Shown in pieces: positions 38,424-45,766 of a stretch of DNA of 64,000 bases (position 1 is its first letter; each line of letters begins with the position of its first letter). This stretch comes from an uncultured Flavobacterium sp. Its GTDB lineage: Bacteria > Bacteroidota > Bacteroidia > Flavobacteriales > Flavobacteriaceae. The notes beneath the pieces are model-generated. The model had not been told where the DNA came from and did no database searches. It saw only the letters and a list, made by a program, of their open reading frames with translations. The stretch lies in contig CALJVL010000018.1 of the NCBI GenBank assembly GCA_937773775.1, positions 1 through 64,000 of the forward strand, written 5' to 3'. A program made the translations under genes and the position numbers.

Positions 38424-38810
38424 TTAGTTTATCTCTAGTAAATACGTTCCCGCTGACAAACTTTGCATGTCTATTTGCGTATCCTTTGAAAATATAGTTG
38501 CTTTTGCAATTAGTTTTCCTTGGATATCATACGGTGCATAACTTAAGTCGGTAAAATTAGCATCACTTATTGCTAGCACTACATAATCTGAAGTAGGATT
38601 AGTATAAGTAGTCGCAGTAAGGTTTACTGTAGAAAGAGTTGCATTACTCAAAGTAAAAATCTTAGAACTTTGTTGCACACCTTGATATAGGGTACAGTTA
38701 AAACCAGTTTGGGTTTTACACACTATTTGTCCAACAGAATAACTTGAAGAACCTCCACTTCCTGTGGCATCTCCACTTGATGTTGGAATGGTTTCTTGTG
38801 TATCATTGAA
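38424..38810 (-). pseudogene. C-terminal part of a T9SS-sorted protein cut by IS3
   Basis: The frame reads TIPTSSGDATGSGGSSSYSVGQIV, GVQQSSKIFTLS and a sorting-domain-like end (YAPYDIQGKLIAK, DMQSLSAGTYLLEIN). Related Flavobacteriia proteins start with a signal peptide just before QETIPTSSG. Here that signal is missing and the IS3 copy B begins at this point, so the insertion seems to have removed the start. Confidence 0.75.
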
Positions 38811-38874
38811 TTGGTTTTAAAAGACTAATCTTAAATCAACTCAATGGATATGCAAATAAAACCAGCAGTATTAG

Positions 38875-39762
38875 TTAAGCAACATTTTTAAAATTATTTT
38901 TTTGTTTCCAGAATTCTTCAATTGTTTTGTAATCTAAAGCAGAATGCCTTCTTTTTCTATTGTACCAAATTCTAATAAATTCGAAAATATCGAGTTCCAT
39001 TTGCTCTTTTGATATAAGGGTATTTCCATAAATCTGTTCCATTTTTAAAGTCTTAAAAAAACTCTCAGCTACTGCATTATCCCAACAATTCCCTTTGCTG
39101 CTCCTACTTCTTGTAATCATTTTATAGGAATCAATTACATTGGTAAACTTCTTACTGGCGTATTGAACACCTCTGTCAGAATGAAATAGCAATCCTTTTT
39201 CAATAGATCGGTTTTTAATAGCCATTTTCCATGCTGCCAACGAAGTTTCCTCTACACTCATTCCATTACTCAGACTCTAGCCAATAATTTTTCTGTCATA
39301 AAGGTCTAAAACGGTTGTTAAATAGATAAATCCTTCTTTTACTCGAATATAAGTAATGTCCGACACCCAAACTTTTGAAGGTTCTATAACTGAAAATTCT
39401 CTATTGAAAACATTGGGAACTATTAAATACTTATGCTTTGAGTTGGTTGTAATTTTGAATTTCTTGCTTAATTTGCTTCTTAAACCAAGTTGATTCATAT
39501 ATTTGGCAACGGTAACTCTTGATATTTTATTACCCAGAGAAGCCAACTCTGCCGTCATTCGTGGACTTCCATATCGCTGTTTTGAATCAAAATAAATGGA
39601 AGTTATCTTTTCTTTCACAAGTAAGACTCTTTGTTTTCGCTGTGAAACAGACTGGCTTTTCCATTGATAATAACTCCTTTGACCAACTTGCAATACTTTG
39701 CACATCTTTTCAATCGAAAATATCTTTTCATTATTTTTGATGAAAGTATAAATTATCGACCG
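38875..39762 (-). pseudogene. IS3 orfB transposase (copy B) with in-frame TAG
   Basis: Frame: FIKNNEKIFSIEKMCKVLQVGQRSYYQW, HTH_21 region (KRQRYGSPRMTAEL-like), then SKVWVSDITYI, LDLYDRKIIG and TAG at 39277-39279. It continues SLSNGMSVEETSLAAW, FHSDRGVQYAS and NAVAESFFKTLKMEQIY. The DDE triad (D in SDITYI, D in HSDRG, E in AESFF) is complete. The TAG replaces the Trp of the family motif RKIIGWS. It ends YNRKRRHSALDYKT. Confidence 0.88.
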
Positions 39763-40052
39763 TTTTTGGAAAAGATGCCTATTGCTTTTTTTAATATATC
39801 GCGTTCTAGTTCTGCGTCTTTGAGCCTTATTTCAAGCTCTGCTATTCGCTCCTGTTCGGCTGTTTGTTTTACATTGCCGTTACCAGGGAAACGTCCTTGC
39901 CCAAATTCCTTATACTCTTTTCTTCATTTATACAATTGTGGAGCAGTAATACCAAGTTCTCTAGCTAATTCTGAGATGTTATGCCTTTCATAGCTCAATA
40001 GAACCGCTTTCTCTTTAAAAAGGTGGTCATAAATTTTTCGCGTCTTTTTCAT
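39753..40052 (-). pseudogene. IS3 orfA (copy B) with in-frame TGA
   Basis: 99 codons: MKKTRKIYDHLFKEKAVLLS, HTH (NISELARELGITAPQLYK), then TGA at 39924-39926, then RKEYKEFGQGRFPGNGN and a zipper (RIAELEIRLKDAELERDILKKA). The family has LYKWRKEY, so Trp became TGA. A seven-A run before GCAATAGG is the usual -1 slippage site leading into orfB. Confidence 0.88.
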
Positions 40053-40391
40053 AAATTAAAATTAAGGTTTTTATTCTTAACTTTTTATAAGGGTAAAGTT
40101 AGCAAGTCCAAAAAAATAATGAGAACAAGAAGCCTAGATATATATGTACATATGTACATGCGAAACAATATTTCGATTTCTTTTAGGTAAATTTGAATTA
40201 ATTAATAACCCTTAAAAAGTCAACGTAATTTAGAACATGACGTTTATATAAGTAATACATTAACTAGTATTTTGACACCCAGAAGAAGAATAGTACGGGA
40301 ATTAGCTGTCTTTTCGTGATTTTATAAAATATGCAGTTCAGCCTTTAGATACAGTTTTAATTTTTAAGCCATATGAAATTACCGTTCATCT
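40053..40391. other. Intergenic region upstream of IS3 copy B
   Basis: No gene seen. Contains a 16-base perfect palindrome ATGTACATATGTACAT at 40144-40159. Confidence 0.55.
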
Positions 40392-40741
40392 TTACTTCAC
40401 TACTAACCAATCAATCTCCAATAATTCAGGGAGTTCTTGATTGATCAAACATGTGATGCTGTTTCCTGCTCCATGGATGAGCTGTTCGAATGCTACAACA
40501 AAATCACGCCCAAAGACAAATCTTTTAGGGATAAAATGGTATCAATGATCTTCTGCAATTCCCAAGCTGCCTCATTCATTTCAGTCATGACCAAGAGTTT
40601 CCCATTCGTTTTTCCCAATGGGTTATTTTCTACGGAAAAATCGTTTACCGAGAGCCCATATTTGTTTAGACTGGAAACATTAATAATTAGGTTAGTGAAG
40701 GTGATGTTGATTTTGTCACTGTCAATAAAGTGGATGCTCAT
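40392..40741 (-). pseudogene. Frameshifted gene of unknown function
   Basis: Starts MSIHFIDSDKINITFTNLII and runs to EMNEAAWELQKIIDTI. The open frame then ends in LSLKDLSLGVILL, but one base away the reading PKRFVFGRDFVVAFEQL..INQELPELLEIDWLVVK continues to a stop at 40392. Both halves have protein-like composition, so I infer one gene of about 117 codons broken by a one-base loss near TATCCCTAAAAG. No family recognised. Confidence 0.55.
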
Positions 40742-41398
40742 AATGCTTTGAATTAAATGAATAATTTACATTAAATCTTGACAATAAAAAAGGGGAGTGA
40801 TAGCGATATATTTTGGCTTAAACCATCATCATTAAGCTGAACAGCTGGACCACCGTGGACTCTCGTCTCGGTTGGTTTCTTTCCCCCTAAGGAAAAGAAT
40901 CTTGATGTTTGAGTAGCAAACACAGAATTTCTTTTTGGATTTATCGATATGGAGCTTAATATGACCTACCATCTGATGCTGATTCTATGATTATATAATG
41001 TAAACTAAAAGGTGTTATTTATATCGTAGTCATTCACCTATTTTACTATAGTCGGACTCCTTGTGTTTTTAGCGTTTTTTAACAAGTTAATTGCCAGTGC
41101 TTTATGCAATATCTATAATTTTTTTTGCCAAATTTTTTTTAAAATTCCTTTCGTTATCTTCACTCAAATGACCCTTAGAATAACTCCCACCCCTTAGAAA
41201 GGGTTTGTTTCGTCCCCCTCGTCTCAAGAGTTGAAAAAAGTGTTTGAATTTTAATATTAGCTTAAATCATAACTGAAGTATGGGGATTTTACTTCTAGGT
41301 TACAACTGTAGATGGATGCGTTAAACTAAGTTAAATAAGGTTCTGTTAGATTAATCTAATCTTAAAAACACCTGCCAAGCACTCTGTATATAAAAAAA
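40742..41398. other. Intergenic region between accessory block and tRNA-Phe
   Basis: No convincing gene. A 46-codon minus-strand frame (40832-40972) reads MVGHIKLHIDKSKKKFCVCY and may be a gene remnant. The remainder is AT-rich. I found no copy of the tRNA 3' end here. Confidence 0.5.
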
Positions 41399-41429
41399 CC
41401 CTAAACCTTCATTGTGTAAAGGATTAGGG
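41399..41429 (-). terminator. Terminator of tRNA-Phe
   Basis: Minus-strand stem CCCTAATCCTT / AAGGTTTAGGG with one mismatch, followed by seven T. It lies 11 bases beyond the tRNA 3' end. Confidence 0.85.
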
Positions 41430-41439
41430 AATTTTTTTG

Positions 41440-41512
41440 TGGTACCTCCAGGGATCGAACCAGGGACACATGGATTTTCAGTCCATTGCTCTACCATCTG
41501 AGCTAAGGTACC
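41440..41512 (-). tRNA. tRNA-Phe (GAA)
   Basis: 73 bases forming a full cloverleaf. Acceptor stem GGTACCT pairs with AGGTACC; D-arm TAGCTCAGATGGTAGAGCA; anticodon loop CTGAAAA gives GAA; T-arm CCTGGTTCGATCCCTGG. CCA is not encoded. Its 3' end faces the accessory region. Confidence 0.97.
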
Positions 41513-41584
41513 GCGCTTATTGCGGGTGCAAATATAGGATGTTTTTTAGTATATCCAAAACATTTTTTTAAAAAAATCAATTCG

Positions 41585-41592
41585 TACCTTCG
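41585..41592 (+). promoter_or_regulatory. Candidate -7 element of the coaX operon
   Basis: TACCTTCG resembles TAnnTTTG with one mismatch and lies 20 bases before the coaX start. The same TTCG form occurs before the foldase gene at 45728. Confidence 0.4.
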
Positions 41593-41611
41593 CAGAACCA
41601 AAATTGAAATT

Positions 41612-42346
41612 ATGATCTTAACTATTGATGTAGGGAATACTAGAATTAAAGCCGCTGTTTTTGAGGGGGATATCCTTTTGGAGTATTTTGTTTTTCTAAA
41701 AAATGAGCTTCAAAAGAATATTAAATATATTTTAAAAAAATTTAAAAACACTACTCATTTGGTGGTAGCCTCAGTCGGAAATGTAGAAAAAGAAGTGTTT
41801 TTAGGTTTTGATAACGAGCTAACCGTACATTTTGTAAGCCATCATGATCCGTTTCCTTTTATCAATAAATATGAGACACCAGAAATCTTAGGAATTGATC
41901 GTTTGGTCCTTGCTTCTGGCGCGACCTTGCGGTTTCCTGATCAAAACCGATTGGTTATTGACGCTGGTACTTGTATAACATATGACTTCATTGATCAAAA
42001 TAATAACTATCTCGGAGGGGCAATATCACCTGGTTTGCGATTGCGATATGAATCATTGCATAAGTATACTTCAAAGCTACCTTTACTAGAATTGGAAAGC
42101 CCAAAGCATTTTACAGGGACATCAACTTCACAATCAATTCATTCAGGTGTGGTTAATGGATTGGTGTATGAGATTGGCGGGTTTATCGATGAATATATGC
42201 GACTTTCTTCAAATTTTATAATAATTTTAACGGGTGGAGACACAGAATTTTTGGCTAAACGATTAAAAAATACCATATTTGCCAATTCAAATTTTCTGAT
42301 AGAAAGTTTAAATCAAACATTTCAATATAAAATCAACAATGATTAA
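41612..42346 (+). CDS. coaX: Type III pantothenate kinase
   Basis: 244 residues with the CoaX motifs: DVGNTRIKAA (phosphate 1), PEILGIDRLVLASGA, VIDAGTCITYDFID (catalytic Asp), GGAISPGLRLRYESLHKYTSKLP and the TGGDTEFLAK end. It phosphorylates pantothenate as the first step of CoA synthesis. First gene of an operon: it overlaps the next outer-membrane gene by eight bases. Confidence 0.96.
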   Translation: MILTIDVGNTRIKAAVFEGDILLEYFVFLKNELQKNIKYILKKFKNTTHLVVASVGNVEKEVFLGFDNELTVHFVSHHDPFPFINKYETPEILGIDRLVLASGATLRFPDQNRLVIDAGTCITYDFIDQNNNYLGGAISPGLRLRYESLHKYTSKLPLLELESPKHFTGTSTSQSIHSGVVNGLVYEIGGFIDEYMRLSSNFIIILTGGDTEFLAKRLKNTIFANSNFLIESLNQTFQYKINND

Positions 42347-43589
42347 AAAAATTATAATAAGTGCCTGTTTGCTCTTGTCGTTAGTTTCCTTTGCTCAAGA
42401 TGGAACGGCATCGCCTTATTCGTATTACGGAATTGGTGATGTAAGATTTAGGGGAACGATTGAAAGTCGTTCTATGGCTGGAGTTGCGGTAGAACAAGAC
42501 AGTGTTCACATTAATCTGGAAAACCCTGCAAGTTTTGCAAATTTGAAACTTACTACTTTTACCATTGGAGGTACTTATAATACTGTCAAGTTAAAATCAG
42601 ACAATAAGACTGAGAGTGCCAAAAGGACAACCCTAGATTATCTTGCGGTAGGTTTACCGTTGGGAAAATGGGGTGTTGGTTTTGGATTAATTCCATACTC
42701 GTCTGTAGGGTATAAAATCGAATCCATTTCTGGCAACCTTGACGCAAGTAATAGTCGCTACACTGGGACTGGTGGTTTGAATAAGGCTTTTTTAGGTGTT
42801 GGATATAAAGTTACGCCAAAATTCAACGTAGGTGCTGATCTGCAGTATAATTTCGGAAGTATAGAAACAAGTAGTCTAGAGTTTATTACTGGTATTCCAG
42901 TGGGGACTCGTGAAATGAACACCTCTCTTTTGTCGGGGGTTAATTTTAATGTTGGAGCAATGTACCAAACCAACATTAACAAAAAACTAACTCTGTATAG
43001 TGGTTTGAATTATACGATAGAAAACACCTTAAAGTCTCAGAACACCAGAAACATATCTACGGTGATATACAATTCAGCGTTCGATTTGGCAGTGTTGGAT
43101 ATTGTAGCGGAACAAAAAAACAATGTTGATCTACTTTTTCCAGGAAAAATATCTTTAAGCGCAGGTATTGGTGAGTCTAAAAAGTGGCTTTTGGGAGGTA
43201 GAATCGATTATCAAAAAACAGCTGCTCAGGCAAATACTTATAATGAGTCAAGTAATGTAGGGTATGGTAAATATGGAAGCGTAAGTCTAGGGGGGTATTA
43301 TATTCCTAATTACAACTCTTTTTCTAGTTATATCAAAAGGATCGTTTACAGAGGAGGTTTGAGATATGAAAAAACAGGCTTGGTTGTCAATTCTGAGTCC
43401 ATAAATGATATCGGGTTGACCTTAGGTTTAGGGTTGCCAATTACGGGATCTTTTTCTAATGTCAACATAGGGTTTGAATTAGGTAAAAGGGGTACAACAA
43501 ATGCAAGTCTAGTTGAGGAAAATTACACTAAAATTAGTGTAGGTTTTTCGTTTAATGATAAATGGTTTCAACAAAGAAAGTTCGACTAA
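42339..43589 (+). CDS. Outer-membrane beta-barrel protein of unknown function
   Basis: 416 residues. Signal MIKKIIISACLLLSLVSFAQ; a mature start DGTASPYSYYGIGDV, then repeated antiparallel strands (FTIGGTYNTVKL, WGVGFGLIPYSSVGYKI, FNVGADLQYNFGSI, KISVGFSFNDKWF). The SPYSYYGIGD and SMAGVAV...NLENPASFANL pattern is that of FadL/OMPP1-related Bacteroidota barrels. It overlaps coaX by eight bases and is followed by lptC, an arrangement I recall from other Flavobacteriia. Substrate unknown. Confidence 0.85.
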   Translation: MIKKIIISACLLLSLVSFAQDGTASPYSYYGIGDVRFRGTIESRSMAGVAVEQDSVHINLENPASFANLKLTTFTIGGTYNTVKLKSDNKTESAKRTTLDYLAVGLPLGKWGVGFGLIPYSSVGYKIESISGNLDASNSRYTGTGGLNKAFLGVGYKVTPKFNVGADLQYNFGSIETSSLEFITGIPVGTREMNTSLLSGVNFNVGAMYQTNINKKLTLYSGLNYTIENTLKSQNTRNISTVIYNSAFDLAVLDIVAEQKNNVDLLFPGKISLSAGIGESKKWLLGGRIDYQKTAAQANTYNESSNVGYGKYGSVSLGGYYIPNYNSFSSYIKRIVYRGGLRYEKTGLVVNSESINDIGLTLGLGLPITGSFSNVNIGFELGKRGTTNASLVEENYTKISVGFSFNDKWFQQRKFD

Positions 43590-43628
43590 GATTAATATAA
43601 TAACATATCACTTTATCATTTTTGACGT

Positions 43629-44183
43629 ATGATCTTACTAAAAAAACATAAAGTAGTTTCTATAGTCACAGTTTTCGCTGTGACTCTGTTTTTTGGTTGC
43701 GAAAGCAAGTTTAAAGAGGTACAAAAGATAAATTTCACTGAGTTTGTCCCTAGTGGGGATGCAGACGATGTGAATCTAAAGTATACTGATTCGGGTCTCA
43801 TAAAAGTGATTTTGATTAGTCCTAAAATGTTAGATTATTCCAGTGTTAGTTTTCCTTTTCAGGAGTTTCCTAAAGGTATCGATGTTACTTTATACGATAA
43901 CAAGGGGAAAACGACTCGCGTAACGTCAAATTATGCAGTGTCTTATAAAATTACTGGTGTCATTGACTTACAGGGGAAGGTGAAGATCGTCTCGCAAAAT
44001 GGACAGACACTCGAAACGGAACAATTGTATTACGATCAGAAGAATGAATGGTTTTTTACTGAAAAAAAGTTTAAATTTACAGACCTGAAAGGATCTTCAA
44101 ATGGACAGGGAATTGATTTTAGTAAAGATTTTAAAATTATCAATTCACAAAGAATAATGGGCGAATTCGATTCCGCTGAATAA
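43629..44183 (+). CDS. lptC: LPS export periplasmic protein LptC
   Basis: 184 residues with a signal anchor ending FFGC (possible lipoprotein), then the LptC/OstA-like fold: VILISPKMLDYS, FPKGIDVTLYDNKGK, SNYAVSY, GVIDLQGKVKIVSQNGQTL, TEQLYYDQKNEWFFTEKKF. LptC passes LPS from the inner-membrane LptBFG complex to LptA. It sits between the barrel protein and a small membrane protein in the coaX operon. Confidence 0.88.
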   Translation: MILLKKHKVVSIVTVFAVTLFFGCESKFKEVQKINFTEFVPSGDADDVNLKYTDSGLIKVILISPKMLDYSSVSFPFQEFPKGIDVTLYDNKGKTTRVTSNYAVSYKITGVIDLQGKVKIVSQNGQTLETEQLYYDQKNEWFFTEKKFKFTDLKGSSNGQGIDFSKDFKIINSQRIMGEFDSAE

Positions 44184-44201
44184 ATAAATAAATACACGAT
44201 T

Positions 44202-44396
44202 ATGGGCTACTTAAAATTCACACCTTACATTTACCTTATTTTTGCCTTATACTTTATTTACGAGGGAATGGCAAAGTGGAATGATCCTGAGGCAACGCCA
44301 TGGTTGAGCTTCATGATTGGTGGCTTGGCAATTTTCATGTTTTTCTTTAGACGAAAATTCGCAAAAAAAATGGAAGACCGAAAAAGTAAATCCTAG
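44202..44396 (+). CDS. Small membrane protein, two helices
   Basis: 64 residues: MGYLKFTPYIYLIFALYFIYEG and FMIGGLAIFMFFFRRKF are hydrophobic segments, ending in a basic tail (KKMEDRKSKS). 18 bases after lptC and three before the CorC-like gene, so it is translated as part of the operon. Function unknown. Confidence 0.82.
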   Translation: MGYLKFTPYIYLIFALYFIYEGMAKWNDPEATPWLSFMIGGLAIFMFFFRRKFAKKMEDRKSKS

Positions 44397-44399
44397 TAT

Positions 44400-45659
44400 A
44401 TGGGAATTAGTATTATAATACTATGTCTAATATTAAGTGCTTTTTTTTCAGGAATGGAAATCGCATTTATTTCTTCTAATAAAATTTATCTTGAAATTGA
44501 AAAAAAGCAAGATAACTTTCTGTCTAAAATTCTTACAAGACTTACCGAAAAACCATCCAAATTTATTGCATCCATGCTTATTGGGAACAATATTGCATTA
44601 GTTGTTTATGGATTTTTAATGGGTGATCTACTGATGAACTGGATTGATTCTCTTCAGTATCATTTTTCAGATTTGCTGAACCTTTTTATACAGACACTCC
44701 TATCTACGTTGGTCGTTTTGATAACTGCGGAGTTTTTGCCAAAGGTTTTTTTTCAAATATATGCCAACACCTTGATAAAGTTTTTCGCGATACCTGCATA
44801 CGGGTTTTACATTTTGTTCTATTTCATTTCCTCTTTTTTTATCTGGGTTTCAGATTTTATTTTGAAAAAATTTTTTGGATCAGATGGGGATCAGGTGCAA
44901 CTTTATTTTAGTAAGATAGAATTGGGGAATTATATTGTAGAACAAATGAGTACAGTTGATGACGATGACGATGTCGATTCAGAAATTCAAATGTTTCAGA
45001 ATGCCTTGGAGTTTTCTGGCGTGAAAGCTAGGGATGTAATGAGTCCGAGAACTGAAATAGTAGCGATTGACTTGTTTGATACCATAGCAGAGCTTAAAGA
45101 ACTATTTATTGAAACAGGCTACTCCAAGATTGTGGTCTACGAAAACTCACTCGACGATATTGTCGGTTACGTGCACTCGTATGACTTGTTTAAAAAACCC
45201 ACAAGCATCAAGGCTATTGTGATTTCTGTCGAATTTGTTCCGGAAACAATTTACGTTAAAGACGTCATGAATCTACTGACTAAAAAGCGCAAAAGCGTAG
45301 CGGTCGTTCTGGATGAATACGGAGGGACTTCTGGTATCGTAACGATAGAAGACATAGTCGAAGAGCTTTTTGGTGAAATAGAAGATGAACACGATTCTGA
45401 TGAGGAACTTATAGAGAAAGAGTTGGGTGATGACACGTACCTTTTTTCAGCTCGCTTTGATGTCGAGTATTTGAATCAAACCTATAAACTTAGTATTCCT
45501 GAAAGCGACTCTTATGGAACCTTGGGCGGTTTTATTGTTGATTTCACAAATGACATACCATTAAAAGGGGAGGCTATTACAATAGGGAATTATCACTTTA
45601 TAATTGAAGAAGCTACGAATAAGAAAATAGAATTGGTTAAATTGACCATAAAAGAGTGA
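44400..45659 (+). CDS. CNNM/CorC-family (hemolysin-like) transporter
   Basis: 419 residues. An N-terminal DUF21/CNNM domain (LILSAFFSGMEIAFISSNKI, IGNNIALVVYG, TAEFLPKVFFQIYANTL) occupies about 1-165. Two CBS domains follow (VMSPRTEIVAID and VVLDEYGGTSGIVTIEDIVEEL), then a CorC/HlyC C-terminal domain (FSARFDVEYLNQTYKL, DSYGTLGGFIVDFTNDIP). CNNM proteins are implicated in Mg2+ transport. GldE, a gliding protein, belongs to the same family, but gldD is not beside it here, so I call it family level only. Ends with TGA. Confidence 0.9.
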   Translation: MGISIIILCLILSAFFSGMEIAFISSNKIYLEIEKKQDNFLSKILTRLTEKPSKFIASMLIGNNIALVVYGFLMGDLLMNWIDSLQYHFSDLLNLFIQTLLSTLVVLITAEFLPKVFFQIYANTLIKFFAIPAYGFYILFYFISSFFIWVSDFILKKFFGSDGDQVQLYFSKIELGNYIVEQMSTVDDDDDVDSEIQMFQNALEFSGVKARDVMSPRTEIVAIDLFDTIAELKELFIETGYSKIVVYENSLDDIVGYVHSYDLFKKPTSIKAIVISVEFVPETIYVKDVMNLLTKKRKSVAVVLDEYGGTSGIVTIEDIVEELFGEIEDEHDSDEELIEKELGDDTYLFSARFDVEYLNQTYKLSIPESDSYGTLGGFIVDFTNDIPLKGEAITIGNYHFIIEEATNKKIELVKLTIKE

Positions 45660-45727
45660 TTTATTTTATAAAAACTTTTTTTTTGTAAAATAAAACCCTA
45701 GTAGTATAATTATTAATCATATAATTG

Positions 45728-45735
45728 TATTTTCG
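45728..45735 (+). promoter_or_regulatory. Candidate -7 element of the foldase gene
   Basis: TATTTTCG, a near match to TAnnTTTG, 31 bases before ATG at 45767. A promoter here excludes the earlier ATG at 45725 as a real start. Confidence 0.45.
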
Positions 45736-45766
45736 CAAACTGAATATAAAATTAACAACAGTAAAA

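Larger units (their letters stand above)
38812..40098 (-). mobile_element. Decayed IS3-family element (copy B, approximate ends)
   Basis: OrfA and orfB of an IS3/IS150-type element, about 1.28 kb. Ends are only approximate: a weak inverted similarity between TTTTAAAAGACTAATCTTAA near 38816 and TTATAAAAAGTTAAGAATAA (minus strand) near 40095. The sequence differs from copy A, so the two are separate insertions. Each orf has one in-frame stop at a tryptophan position. Confidence 0.8.

Noticed and set aside
29450..39926. TGA read as tryptophan (recoded genetic code)
   Set aside because: Intact genes in the window use TGG for Trp and end at TGA (FN3 lipoprotein, CorC-like gene, AraC gene), and TAG and TAA stops also occur in the same decayed genes.
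29285..41439. Reverse transcriptase of the possible DGR within the window
   Set aside because: No frame with a YxDD-type active site or DGR reverse-transcriptase motif was found between the repeats, the IS elements and the tRNA.
40053..41439. attachment-site copy of the tRNA-Phe 3' end
   Set aside because: No second copy of the T-arm and acceptor sequence was noticed in the region.
45725..45766. Earlier start for the PpiD/SurA-like protein
   Set aside because: A promoter-like element lies within it, and MAVLSNIRQRS is the expected family start.
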